A stretch of 64,000 nucleotides of DNA from Sulfitobacter sp. D7 (lineage in GTDB: Bacteria; Pseudomonadota; Alphaproteobacteria; Rhodobacterales; Rhodobacteraceae). Location of the stretch: assembly GCF_003611275.1 (NCBI RefSeq), contig NZ_CP020694.1:3132001-3196000 (forward strand), in the 5' to 3' direction. The notes beneath the pieces were generated by a model. The model was given only the letters and a program-made list of their open reading frames with translations. It ran no database searches and had not been told where the DNA came from. A program made the translations under genes and the position numbers. Below are positions 33,943-42,327 of the stretch, piece after piece; position 1 is the first letter of the stretch, and each line of letters begins with the position of its first letter.

Positions 33943-34986
33943 TTACTTCGAAAAGTGGTCTTTCAAGAAGCCAGACACCTGCTCAATCGCCGCTTCGGGC
34001 GCGGGGGTGCCCGCAATGGGGTTGAGCATGGCAAAGTCGTGGATCGAGAAATCATAGCGCGTGCCCTCGGTCTCCACGCCCGCTTTGACCAGCTTGGCCC
34101 CAAAGGCTTCCCCTTCGTCGCGCAACACATCGTTTGCGCCTGTAATCACGAGCGAAGGCGGCAGATCGGCCAACGCTTCGGTGTCATAGTTCAACGGAGA
34201 GATCATCGGATCCATCGGATCGGCGTCCTCAGGCAGATAGGCGTTCCAGAACCACTCCATCGAGGCTTTGGTCAACCACGGGCCATCAGCGAATTCCTCG
34301 TAAGAGCCGCTGGTCAGATCAGCGGTGGTGACCGGGTAGATCATGGCCAGCGCGTCGAGGTCCGGGCCGCCCTGTTCTTTGGCCATCTGCGCCACGACCG
34401 CGACCATCTGGCCACCGACAGAATCGCCCGCCAAAGCCAATTGGTTGGCATCAATACCGAAATCAGCGGCATTCTCTGCAACATGTTTCAGCACCGCGAA
34501 ATCCTGCTCAAGCTGCACGGGGTGCTTCTGCTCGGGCGCCGGGACGTAGTCGACAAAGACATAGGCCGCGCCTGTCTGGTTTGCCAGCTCACGGATCATG
34601 CGTTCATGGGTCGTGAAATTGCCCAGGATCCAGCCGCCACCGTGGAAGTAAAGCACGCCCGGCAATGCCTCATCACCGGCATCCGCGGGCTTTACCACGA
34701 CCACATCCGTCTGTCCGGTGGGGCCGATTTCCAGTGTCATTTTCTCGACCGAGGCATCGGGCATCTCGACATCTGCCTTTGTCTGCGTGTCGATCAAGAC
34801 CTGCCGCGCCTCTTCCGGCGATAGCTCGTTGATGGGGGTCGAGCCTTCAAGGCTGTCGATAAACTCCTGCGTCTGCGCCTGTAGCACGACTTTGTCTTTA
34901 TCGGCATGCGCCTCGGCAAAGGCGGTCGCGGGCACCAGCGCGCCAATCGCGGCACCGGTTAGCAGTTGGCGTAGGGAAAGTGTCAT
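33943..34986 (-). CDS. Secreted alpha/beta hydrolase, hormone-sensitive-lipase (acetyl esterase) type
   Basis: A 347-residue hydrolase. An N-terminal signal peptide (about 1-24, LLTGAAIGALVPATAFAEA) predicts a periplasmic enzyme. FHGGGWILG is the HGGG oxyanion motif of the HSL family and GDSVGG the nucleophile elbow (Ser). Catalytic Asp is likely in ITGANDVLRDEG and His in SIHDFAML. Substrate is probably a short acyl ester, which is inference. ATG 34986 has AGGAAGGAAG upstream; the longer frame to 35100 runs through the rplT terminator and is rejected. Confidence 0.87.
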   Translation of the reverse strand: MTLSLRQLLTGAAIGALVPATAFAEAHADKDKVVLQAQTQEFIDSLEGSTPINELSPEEARQVLIDTQTKADVEMPDASVEKMTLEIGPTGQTDVVVVKPADAGDEALPGVLYFHGGGWILGNFTTHERMIRELANQTGAAYVFVDYVPAPEQKHPVQLEQDFAVLKHVAENAADFGIDANQLALAGDSVGGQMVAVVAQMAKEQGGPDLDALAMIYPVTTADLTSGSYEEFADGPWLTKASMEWFWNAYLPEDADPMDPMISPLNYDTEALADLPPSLVITGANDVLRDEGEAFGAKLVKAGVETEGTRYDFSIHDFAMLNPIAGTPAPEAAIEQVSGFLKDHFSK

Positions 34987-35100
34987 TGAATGTCTTCCTT
35001 CCTGAATGTGTCCTGCTGGCACAACAGATGGCTCTTGGGGCAGTTCAATGACATTTTCTTGAGGATCCCCTTCGGTCCTTCTGCGTCTGCCCAAACGCAA

Positions 35101-35128
35101 AAAGCCCCGCCGTGGGGCGGGGCTTTCT
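35101..35128 (-). terminator. Terminator of the rpmI-rplT operon
   Basis: AAAGCCCCGCC (35101-35111) pairs with GGCGGGGCTTT (35116-35126), 4-nt loop, followed on the minus strand by TTTGCG. It lies 24 nt after the rplT stop. Confidence 0.8.
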
Positions 35129-35149
35129 AAAACTCAATGCAACGCCAGC

Positions 35150-35515
35150 TTAGGCTGCCAGTGCGTCCTGCGCCTGTTTGACGATCGCGCCAAAGGCCTC
35201 GGGCTCATGCACGGCCAGATCGGCCAGAACCTTACGGTCCACTTCGATACCGGCCAGCGACAGACCGTTGATGAAGCGGCTGTATGTCAGCGCTTCGTCG
35301 TGGCTGCGCACGGCGGCGTTGATCCGCTGGATCCACAGCGCGCGGAAGTTGCGCTTGCGGTTCTTGCGGTCACGGGTTGCATATTGGTTGGCCTTGTCGA
35401 CCGCCTGTGTGGCGACCTTGAAGACGTTCTTGCGCCGACCATAATAGCCTTTTGCGGCTTTGATGATCTTCTTGTGACGCGCGTGGGTGACTGTACCACC
35501 TTTAACTCGGGACAT
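35150..35515 (-). CDS. rplT: 50S ribosomal protein L20
   Basis: A 121-residue ribosomal protein needed early in 50S assembly. It has the typical start [20 protein letters not shown], the motif [12 protein letters not shown] and LWIQRINAA. It is 15 nt after rpmI. In E. coli L20 also represses this operon; no such site can be identified here. In many bacteria pheS follows directly; here a terminator and four accessory genes intervene. Confidence 0.98.
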   Translation of the reverse strand: MSRVKGGTVTHARHKKIIKAAKGYYGRRKNVFKVATQAVDKANQYATRDRKNRKRNFRALWIQRINAAVRSHDEALTYSRFINGLSLAGIEVDRKVLADLAVHEPEAFGAIVKQAQDALAA

Positions 35516-35530
35516 CTCGGTACTCCTATA

Positions 35531-35731
35531 TCAGCGGGCGTAGGGCATGAAGCCCTTGATGATCTTTGCATCGGGCTCGGACAGTGTTGTCGTGCCGCGT
35601 GCGTTACGGATGAACTTGTTGGTCCGCTTGATCATACCGTGCTGTTTGCCAGCTTGGCTGCCGATGACCTTACCAGTCGCCGAGACCTTAAAGCGCTTTT
35701 TGGCGCTCGATTTCGTCTTCATCTTGGGCAT
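35531..35731 (-). CDS. rpmI: 50S ribosomal protein L35
   Basis: A 66-residue basic protein with the family start [20 protein letters not shown]. Start 35731 has GGAG 7 nt upstream. A longer frame reaches 35953 but overlaps the promoter and the neighbouring gene. infC, its usual upstream neighbour, is not in the window at this place. Confidence 0.97.
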   Translation of the reverse strand: MPKMKTKSSAKKRFKVSATGKVIGSQAGKQHGMIKRTNKFIRNARGTTTLSEPDAKIIKGFMPYAR

Positions 35732-35810
35732 TTCCGTCTCCGTCTTTTGAGTTCGGTATAAACACGACTCGGCATGCCACTTGAGGCCGGTCGTGCAGGC
35801 TAAGATGCGA

Positions 35811-35839
35811 CGTATAGGCGCGCTCGGGCCAGGATGCAA
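35811..35839 (-). promoter_or_regulatory. Promoter of rpmI-rplT
   Basis: On the minus strand: TTGCAT (35839-35834), 17-bp spacer, TATACG (35816-35811). It lies 80 bp before the rpmI ATG. Confidence 0.6.
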
Positions 35840-35867
35840 GAGGTTTTGAGCAGCGCTGTGGACGCGC

Positions 35868-36101
35868 TTAAGGCAACAGGTCCGCCGCCACGGAAACGAA
35901 GACATCCGGCAGCGTCTCGAAGGAATAGCGCCCCGGATTTTTCTGCAGGGCAAAGACGATCAGCCCGGCAGCAATTAAGATCGTGATGGCCGAGGCGCGC
36001 GGCGACCGACGGTCGGTCACCGCAGAGAGGATCGAAGGGATCGACAGCACCGCCAGAACGATGCCGACCACCATTGCCAAGTCAGAGTTCACACGCAACA
36101 T
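35868..36101 (-). CDS. Small membrane protein of unknown function
   Basis: A 77-residue protein with two hydrophobic segments (about 7-28 and 37-53) separated by the basic loop TDRRSPRAS. It has no recognised domain. It lies 18 bp after the pyruvate kinase stop on the same strand, so co-transcription with pyk is likely. Its size and hydrophobicity pattern fit a true gene rather than a chance frame. Confidence 0.68.
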   Translation of the reverse strand: MLRVNSDLAMVVGIVLAVLSIPSILSAVTDRRSPRASAITILIAAGLIVFALQKNPGRYSFETLPDVFVSVAADLLP

Positions 36102-36119
36102 CCCCCTTGTTGAGGAATG

Positions 36120-37565
36120 CTACTCCGGATCGGAGGCGTAAATCAAACGTTCGTCACAGGGCGCCACGCGCAGAATATTGGTGCTGCCCGGCACGTTGAA
36201 AGGCACACCGGCCGTCACCACGATATGATCCTCCGGCCCGGCGTAGCCCTCTGACAATGCCGCCCGCGCGGCGCTGAGGACGGCCAGTTTGAACCGGTCA
36301 TGCCCATCGGTGATGATGCAATTCGTGCCCCAGCTCAGCGCCAGACGGCGCGCGGTATTGACCAGTGGCGACAGCGCGATGATCGGCACGCGGGGGCGTT
36401 CGCGCGCGGTCAGCAGCGCGGTGGTGCCCGATTGGGTGAAACAGCAGATCGCCTTGATGTCCGTCGTCTCGGCAATCTCACGCGCGGCGGCGACGATCCC
36501 GTCGGCCACGGTGGTACGGTCCGCCGTGCGCGAAGATTCGATGATCTGCGTATAGGTCGGATCGGCCTCGACCTCTTGGGCGACGTTATCCATCGTCGCC
36601 ACGGCCTCCAGCGGGTAATCCCCGGCGGCTGATTCCGCACTCAGCATCACCGCATCCGCGCCTTCATAGATCGCCGTGGCCACGTCCGACACTTCGGCGC
36701 GGGTCGGCATCGGGCTTTCGATCATCGATTCGAGCATCTGAGTCGCCACGATCACCGGCTTGGCCGCCGCCCGGCATTTGCGCACCAGACGCTTCTGGAT
36801 CGGCGGCACGTTCTGCACGGGCAGTTCCACGCCCAGATCGCCGCGCGCCACCATGATGCCATCGCTGACATCCAAGATCGCCTCGAAACGCTCCACCGCC
36901 GCGGGCTTTTCGATTTTCGACAGGATCGCCGCCCGGCCTTTGACCAGATCGCGCGCCTCGGTCACATCCTCGGGCCGCTGGACAAAGCTGAGGGCGAGCC
37001 AGTCGACACCCAACTCGCAGACGAACTCCAGATCAGCGCGGTCCTTCTCAGACAGGGCGGCCAAGGGCAGCAGCACGTCGGGCACGTTCACGCCCTTGCG
37101 GTTCGAGATCACACCGCCCGTCACGACTTCGCAATCGGCAAAATCAGGGCCACAGTCGCGCACCTTCAGACGGATTTTACCGTCATTGACCAACAAGCTC
37201 GCGCCCGGCTCAAGGGCTGCGAAAATTTCGGGATGGGGCAGGCAAACACGGGCCGCATCGCCCGGCGCCTCATCAAGATCAAGCCGGAAGGATGCCCCTT
37301 CTTCCAAGGTCGGCCCGTCGCCCTCGAAAACGCCCACGCGCAGCTTCGGCCCCTGAAGGTCAGCCAAAATGCCGATCGCGCCGCCGGTCTCTTTCTCGAT
37401 CTCGCGGATGATACGGTGCTTTTCGCGGATCTCTTCATGGCTGCCGTGGCTCATGTTGAGCCGGAAAACATCTGCACCGGCGTTGTGCAATGCCGCGATC
37501 ACCTCTCGGGTTTCGGAGGCTGGCCCGAGTGTGGCCACGATCTTTACATTGCGCAAACGTCTCAT
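36120..37565 (-). CDS. pyk: Pyruvate kinase
   Basis: A 481-residue glycolytic enzyme making pyruvate and ATP from phosphoenolpyruvate. RNVKIVATLGPAS, FRLNMSHGSHE, LADLQGPKLRVG, the active-site LSKIEKPAAV, VARGDLGVELP and VATQMLESM are all present. A C-terminal allosteric domain follows. ATG 37565 has AAGGAAC upstream; the longer frame to 37643 is rejected. A palindromic operator-like site lies 34 bp upstream. Confidence 0.97.
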   Translation of the reverse strand: MRRLRNVKIVATLGPASETREVIAALHNAGADVFRLNMSHGSHEEIREKHRIIREIEKETGGAIGILADLQGPKLRVGVFEGDGPTLEEGASFRLDLDEAPGDAARVCLPHPEIFAALEPGASLLVNDGKIRLKVRDCGPDFADCEVVTGGVISNRKGVNVPDVLLPLAALSEKDRADLEFVCELGVDWLALSFVQRPEDVTEARDLVKGRAAILSKIEKPAAVERFEAILDVSDGIMVARGDLGVELPVQNVPPIQKRLVRKCRAAAKPVIVATQMLESMIESPMPTRAEVSDVATAIYEGADAVMLSAESAAGDYPLEAVATMDNVAQEVEADPTYTQIIESSRTADRTTVADGIVAAAREIAETTDIKAICCFTQSGTTALLTARERPRVPIIALSPLVNTARRLALSWGTNCIITDGHDRFKLAVLSAARAALSEGYAGPEDHIVVTAGVPFNVPGSTNILRVAPCDERLIYASDPE

Positions 37566-37599
37566 ATCTGTTCCTTCATATCCTATGTCCCCAAAGCGA

Positions 37600-37615
37600 A
37601 TGTTAACGATAACAT
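37600..37615. promoter_or_regulatory. Palindromic operator candidate upstream of pyk
   Basis: ATGTTA-ACGA-TAACAT, a perfect inverted repeat with a 4-bp centre. It resembles LacI-family operators. Carbon-metabolism genes of Rhodobacter, including pyk, are controlled by the LacI-family protein CceR; whether this matches its motif needs checking. Confidence 0.5.
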
Positions 37616-37717
37616 CGCCTATCCGGTGGCCTAGCGCCCCCATGAGTGCCTGTCAAAGGTTTCATCAGAATGACGGCCCCTCGCGGTTCCGTCCAGTGAT
37701 ATGAGAAGGAAGCTGTC

Positions 37718-38029
37718 ATGCCCAGCCAACAAGAGATCGAACTTCAAGCCGCCGCCTTTCGCCGGTTGCAGAAACACCTGATGGAAGACCGGACCGATGT
37801 GCAGAACATCGACATGATGAACCTCGCCGGATTTTGCCGCAACTGCCTGTCGCGTTGGTATCAGGAGGCCGCTAACGAGCGCGGCATCGACATGGGCAAG
37901 GACGAGGCGCGCGAGCTTTTCTACGGGATGACCATGGACGCATGGAAAGCCAACTATCAGACCGAAGCGAAAGACAGCCAGAAAGAGGCGTTCAAGGCGG
38001 CGTTTGAAGAGAATGTCGGCAAAGGCTGA
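37718..38029 (+). CDS. DUF1244 family protein
   Basis: A 103-residue protein of the DUF1244 family, common in proteobacteria and of unknown function. Hallmarks are LQKHLMEDRTDVQNIDMMNL, AGFCRNCLSRWYQEAA with a CxxC pair, and GMTMDAWKANYQTEA. It is mostly helical and acidic. It is divergent from pyk. Confidence 0.9.
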   Translation: MPSQQEIELQAAAFRRLQKHLMEDRTDVQNIDMMNLAGFCRNCLSRWYQEAANERGIDMGKDEARELFYGMTMDAWKANYQTEAKDSQKEAFKAAFEENVGKG

Positions 38030-38223
38030 ACAACCCGTCGAGCCGAAAAAATACACCGTCAAATGATAGCATTGACCATGATCGCGAAACACTCACCACC
38101 GGCGCGGCGTGAGTGAAACCGCCAATGGGGCAGGTATTCGGGGCTTTCTTTTCGGTGCCCCCATGCCTGCCCTTTTCGCCTGCATCGCTGAGCTTCGGCC
38201 CCCACCGCCCCGAAGGGGGCCGC

Positions 38224-38682
38224 TCAAAACATGTAGAGCACCAGCCAATCGGCCTTCACCGCCGGGCGCTCTGCCCCCTCAATCTCAACCGTCGCGGCGA
38301 AGCGGGTCATCAGATTGCCCCGCCCCCGCGTCTGCGCCTCTGCCAGAGTAAACCGCCCCCGGATACGCTTGCCCGAATGCACTGCTGCGACAAAACGCAC
38401 GCTGTCGAACCCGTAGTTGATCGAGGCCTTCGCCCCCGTCATCACCGGCAGCGCGCCATAAGCCATGCCCGACATCATCGACAGCGTCAGCATCCCATGC
38501 GCCACGGTGCCGCCGAAATCCGTTTCCGCCGCGCGCACTGGATCAACATGGATGAACTGGTGATCTTCGGTCACATCGGCAAAGGCGTCGATCCGCGCCT
38601 GATCCATCATGAACCACGGCGAGACGCCCAATTCGCACCCCACGGCGGCTTCCATCTCTGCCCGGTCAATCTCGTTGCGCAT
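38224..38682 (-). CDS. MaoC family dehydratase
   Basis: A 152-residue hot-dog-fold hydratase of the MaoC/(R)-specific enoyl-CoA hydratase type. The active-site segment DAFADVTEDHQFIHVDP contains the Asp and His of the hydratase 2 motif. GGTVAHGMLTLSMMSG is the conserved following helix. Two adjacent ATGs (38685, 38682) follow GAGGAGG; the second has better spacing. The acyl-CoA substrate is unknown. It is divergent from a DMT transporter gene. Confidence 0.85.
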   Translation of the reverse strand: MRNEIDRAEMEAAVGCELGVSPWFMMDQARIDAFADVTEDHQFIHVDPVRAAETDFGGTVAHGMLTLSMMSGMAYGALPVMTGAKASINYGFDSVRFVAAVHSGKRIRGRFTLAEAQTRGRGNLMTRFAATVEIEGAERPAVKADWLVLYMF

Positions 38683-38791
38683 CATGGCCTCCTCACTTTG
38701 CGCCACACTATCCGCGATGGTCAGACCTGCGAAAGCCCTTGCGTCCGACCGGGCAAGTCCCATGCTGGGCCAAGCCAAAGCCGGAGGCATC

Positions 38792-39235
38792 ATGAACACC
38801 CCAATCCTCGCCCTTATCATCGTGGCCGTCGCGGGCGCGGCTGTCGCCCTGCAGACCCCGATCAACGCCGCCTTGGGCCGCAACATCGGCAGCGGAGTCG
38901 CTGCGGCGGCGGTATCTTTTGGCGTGGGTTTCGCAATCCTGCTGGCGGTGCTGCTGCTGCGCGGAGAGTTGGGCGCCCTGCCCCGCGCGGCTTCGGCTTC
39001 GCCGGTCTTGCTGCTGGGTGGTGTGCTGGGGGCGTTCTACGTCTGGTCGGTGCTTTGGGCGATCCCGACGCTGGGCGCGCTGACGGTGATCTCGGCGCTG
39101 ATCCTCGGCCAGTTGAGCGCGGCGCTGGTGATTGATGCCACGGGGCTTTTGGGCCTAACGGTACAGGCCATCACCCCCACCCGCATCGCCGCCGCCGCGC
39201 TGGTGGCGGCGGGGCTGGTTTTATCGCGGTTCTGA
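38792..39235 (+). CDS. DMT family transporter (YdcZ/DUF606 type)
   Basis: A 147-residue membrane protein with four to five helices, one half-unit of the drug/metabolite transporter fold. AGAAVALQTPINAALGRNIG and VWSVLWAIPTLGALTVISALILGQL match the DUF606 family. CGGAGG precedes ATG 38792. Substrate is unknown. Its stop is 4 bp from the convergent aminotransferase stop. Confidence 0.85.
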   Translation: MNTPILALIIVAVAGAAVALQTPINAALGRNIGSGVAAAAVSFGVGFAILLAVLLLRGELGALPRAASASPVLLLGGVLGAFYVWSVLWAIPTLGALTVISALILGQLSAALVIDATGLLGLTVQAITPTRIAAAALVAAGLVLSRF

Positions 39236-39238
39236 GCG

Positions 39239-40099
39239 TCAGATCGCGGTTTTGCGCATCTCTTCGAGATAGATTTCCCGCAGACGGGGCGCCAATTTGC
39301 CCGGCGTGCCGCTGCCGATCTTGGCGCCGTCAATCTCAACCACGGGGGTCACGAAAGCACTGGCCGAGGTCACAAACGCCTCATCCGCCTGCTGCGCCTC
39401 TTCGATGGTAAAGTTACGCTCTTCCACCTGCATCTGCGCTTCACGGGCCAGTTCCAGCACCGCCTTGCGGGTGATGCCGTGCAAGATATCGCTAGAGGTC
39501 TCGCGCGTGACGATCTTGCCGTCTTTCACGATATAGGCGTTGTTCGATGTGCCCTCGGTGACGAAACCGTCTTCGACCATCCAAGCGTCTTCGACACCCG
39601 CCTTCTTGGCCATCATCTTGCCCATCGACGGGTAGAGCAGTTGCACCGTTTTAATGTCACGACGGCCCCAGCGGATGTCTTCGATGCTGATCACGCGGAT
39701 GCCGTCACGCGCGGCTGGATTGTCGGCAAGACCCGATTTTGACTGGGTGAACAGCACCAGCGAGGGCGCGGTGGTTTCTGGATCAGGGAAAGCGAAATCA
39801 CGGTCGCCGTCAGAGCCGCGCGTCACCTGAAGGTAAATCAGTCCGTCTTTGATGTCGTTCAGGCGCACCAATTCGCGGTGAATTTCCAACAGTTCTTCGG
39901 TGGTGGCAGGCGCGCGCATGTCGAGCTCGTTCATCGAGCGGGTCAACCGTTCGGCATGGCCATCAAAAGCGATCAGCTTGCCATCCAACACGCTCGTCAC
40001 CTCATAGACCCCATCGGCCATCAGAAACCCCCGATCAAAGATCGAGACCTTGGCCTGATCCTCGGGCAGGTATTCGCCGTTTACATAGACAGTTCGCAT
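39239..40099 (-). CDS. dat: D-amino-acid aminotransferase (class IV PLP enzyme)
   Basis: A 286-residue class IV aminotransferase. DIKTVQLLYPSMGK contains the PLP lysine in the position seen in D-alanine aminotransferase, and VTEGTSNNAYIV the PLP-binding Glu. The start MRTVYVNGEYLPEDQAKVSI fits the family. ATG 40099 is used; GTG 40105 overlaps the dgcA stop. As last gene of dgcN-dgcA-dat it probably feeds D-amino acid amino groups to or from D-glutamate; branched-chain or aminodeoxychorismate lyase activity is less likely. Confidence 0.85.
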   Translation of the reverse strand: MRTVYVNGEYLPEDQAKVSIFDRGFLMADGVYEVTSVLDGKLIAFDGHAERLTRSMNELDMRAPATTEELLEIHRELVRLNDIKDGLIYLQVTRGSDGDRDFAFPDPETTAPSLVLFTQSKSGLADNPAARDGIRVISIEDIRWGRRDIKTVQLLYPSMGKMMAKKAGVEDAWMVEDGFVTEGTSNNAYIVKDGKIVTRETSSDILHGITRKAVLELAREAQMQVEERNFTIEEAQQADEAFVTSASAFVTPVVEIDGAKIGSGTPGKLAPRLREIYLEEMRKTAI

Positions 40100-40101
40100 G
40101 G

Positions 40102-41073
40102 TCACCCCCAGAGCGCGGCCACGGGGGGATGCACGCCCGCGCCGTCGAATTTCAAAGCATTGTCGCGGTCTTCGGCCAGAAGCAGCGGGCCGTCAAGATC
40201 CACCACCTTCGCGCCTTGGGCCACCAGCGTCGCCGGAGCCATCGCCAGCGACGATCCGACCATGCAGCCGACCATCACGTCGAACCCTTCGGCCCGCGCC
40301 GCATCGCGCAGCGCCAGCGCTTCGGTCAGGCCACCGGTCTTGTCGAGCTTGATGTTCACCACATCGTATTTGCCCTTGAGGCCAGGCAGGCTGGCGCGGT
40401 CATGGCAGCTCTCATCCGCGCAGACGGGCACCGGGCGGTCCATGCCCAAAAGCGCGTCGTCTTCGCCCGCGGGCAAGGGTTGTTCGACCAATGCCACGCC
40501 AAGGCGCACCAGATGGGGCGCAAGGTCGGCGTAGACCTCTGCCGACCAGCCCTCATTGGCGTCGATGATGATGGTGGCATCGGGCGCACCTGCGCGCACG
40601 GCTTCGAGCCGGGGCATGTCATCAGGCGTGCCGAGCTTGATCTTGAGCAGGGGCCGATGGCTGTGTTTCGCGGCCTGCGCGCGCATCGCCTCGGGCGCGT
40701 CCAGTGACAAGGTATAGGCCGTGACTTCCGGCCCCGGGGCCGTCAGCCCGGCCAGTTCCCAAACGCGCTTGCCCGCGCGTTTGGCTTCCAGATCCCACAG
40801 CGCGCAGTCGACAGCGTTGCGGGCCGCCCCGGCGGGCAGCAGATCATAAAGTGCGGCACGGGTGATATCGCCGGGCAGGCCGTTGATCTCAGCCGTGACC
40901 GATTCGAGCGTTTCGTCGTAGCGCGCGTAGGGCACGCATTCGCCCCAGCCGGTCACGCCACCATCGGTGATGCGCACGGTCAGAACCTTGGCCTCGGTCC
41001 GCGAACCACGGCTGATGGTAAAGACCTGCGCCAGTTTGAACGTATCAGCGGTAACGTCGATCTGCATGGTCAT
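40102..41073 (-). CDS. dgcA: N-acetyl-D-glutamate racemase DgcA (enolase superfamily)
   Basis: A 323-residue enolase-superfamily racemase/epimerase. LLKIKLG gives the KxK catalytic lysine, IIIDANEGW and CADESCHD the metal ligands, and VNIKLDKTGG the second lysine. It is related to L-Ala-D/L-Glu epimerases. Next to dgcN it most likely racemises N-acetyl-D-glutamate in the D-glutamate catabolic route described in marine proteobacteria. Its ATG overlaps the dgcN stop (ATGA). A dipeptide epimerase role is the alternative. Confidence 0.86.
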   Translation of the reverse strand: MTMQIDVTADTFKLAQVFTISRGSRTEAKVLTVRITDGGVTGWGECVPYARYDETLESVTAEINGLPGDITRAALYDLLPAGAARNAVDCALWDLEAKRAGKRVWELAGLTAPGPEVTAYTLSLDAPEAMRAQAAKHSHRPLLKIKLGTPDDMPRLEAVRAGAPDATIIIDANEGWSAEVYADLAPHLVRLGVALVEQPLPAGEDDALLGMDRPVPVCADESCHDRASLPGLKGKYDVVNIKLDKTGGLTEALALRDAARAEGFDVMVGCMVGSSLAMAPATLVAQGAKVVDLDGPLLLAEDRDNALKFDGAGVHPPVAALWG

Positions 41074-42071
41074 AGCGCCGCCAGCGCATCGGCCAGTCGC
41101 GCCGCCCCTTGGCGGAAGGGATCGACCGCAGGCAGGCCAAGACGCTCTTCGACTTCGGCCAGATAGGCATCCGCCTCGGCTTCGGACATGTGGTAGGTGT
41201 TGACCGAAATGCCGACGACCTTGCAGGCGGAGTTCGCCACATGGGCCAGTGTCAGCGCCACGTCGCGGACCGCTTCCATGCTGGGCAAGCTGTATTCCGG
41301 CAGGCCGCGCATATGGGTCCGGGTTGGCTCATGGCAGAGGATCAGCGCATCGGGTTGGCCGCCGTGGATCAGCGCCATGGTCACGCCTGAGTAGGAGACA
41401 TGGAACAGGCTGCCCTGCCCTTCGATGATATCCCAATGGTCGTCATCATTGTCGGGCGTGAGATATTCCACCGACCCGGCCATGAAATCGGCGATCACGG
41501 CATCCAGCGGCACGCCTTCGCCAGTGATCAGGATGCCGGTCTGGCCGGTGGCGCGGAAGGTGCTTTTCATGCCCTTTTCGCGCATGGCCTCGTCCAGCGC
41601 CAAAGCCGTGTACATCTTTCCGACCGAGCAATCGGTGCCCACGGCCAAGACCCGCTTGCCGCTGCGTTTCTTGCCGTCTGCAATGGGATATTCGACGCTG
41701 GGCACGCGCACGTCATGCAATGTGGTGCCGCTCGCCTTGGCGGCGGCGACCAGATCGGCTTCGTTGCGCAGCAAATTATGCAGGCCCGAGGCGATGTCGA
41801 AACCCATGTTCAGCGCCTCGATCAGCACTTCTTTCCAAGCCGCGCTGATTTTACCGCCACGGTTGGCGACGCCGATGACCAAAGTCTCGGCCCCTGCCTC
41901 GCGCGCTTCGGCCAGCGTCATGTCTTGCAGGCCGAGATCGGCCTTGCAGCCTTCCATGCGGAATTGGCCCACAGCGTTGTCGGGCCGCCAGTCTTTGATG
42001 CCTTGGGCGACCTTGGCGGACAGAGAGTCAGGCGCGTCGCCCAAAAACAGCAGATAAGGGGTTTTGATCAT
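41070..42071 (-). CDS. dgcN: D-glutamate N-acetyltransferase DgcN (DUF1611)
   Basis: A 333-residue DUF1611 protein. It has an N-terminal Rossmann-like region (LVIGVANRGGKIS) and a P-loop-like VGTDCSVGKMYTALALDEAM. SLFHVSYSGVTMALIHGGQP and CHEPTRTHMRGLPEYSLPS are family motifs. Characterised homologues acetylate D-glutamate so that DgcA can racemise it. It is first in a tightly overlapping three-gene operon, divergent from mcl1. Confidence 0.87.
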   Translation of the reverse strand: MIKTPYLLFLGDAPDSLSAKVAQGIKDWRPDNAVGQFRMEGCKADLGLQDMTLAEAREAGAETLVIGVANRGGKISAAWKEVLIEALNMGFDIASGLHNLLRNEADLVAAAKASGTTLHDVRVPSVEYPIADGKKRSGKRVLAVGTDCSVGKMYTALALDEAMREKGMKSTFRATGQTGILITGEGVPLDAVIADFMAGSVEYLTPDNDDDHWDIIEGQGSLFHVSYSGVTMALIHGGQPDALILCHEPTRTHMRGLPEYSLPSMEAVRDVALTLAHVANSACKVVGISVNTYHMSEAEADAYLAEVEERLGLPAVDPFRQGAARLADALAAL

Positions 42072-42146
42072 GGCAAGTCTCCGGCATTGATTTTGTCCGC
42101 ATATTGCGCGCGAGAATACGCAAGTGCGTGGCGTTGTCGACGTGAT

Positions 42147-42162
42147 AGCGCAAATTTGCGCT
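42147..42162. promoter_or_regulatory. Perfect 16-bp palindrome in the dgcN-mcl1 divergent region
   Basis: AGCGCAAATTTGCGCT. Further GCGCAA/TTGCGC half-sites occur in the 256-bp region, for example near 42104, 42190 and 42270. It looks like an operator; the regulator is unknown. Confidence 0.5.
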
Positions 42163-42327
42163 GTAATTCCGGCAAATTACCGTTCACCGCGCAAAAATCG
42201 TGCGTCACGCTTTACCGGCTGCAAAACGGACGAAATGCTGCGAGTGCGAAATCTCCTTGCGATTGGCGGCGCAATTTCATACCAGAATGGCGAACCCTAA
42301 TGAAACATTATTACCCATAGGTGCCCC

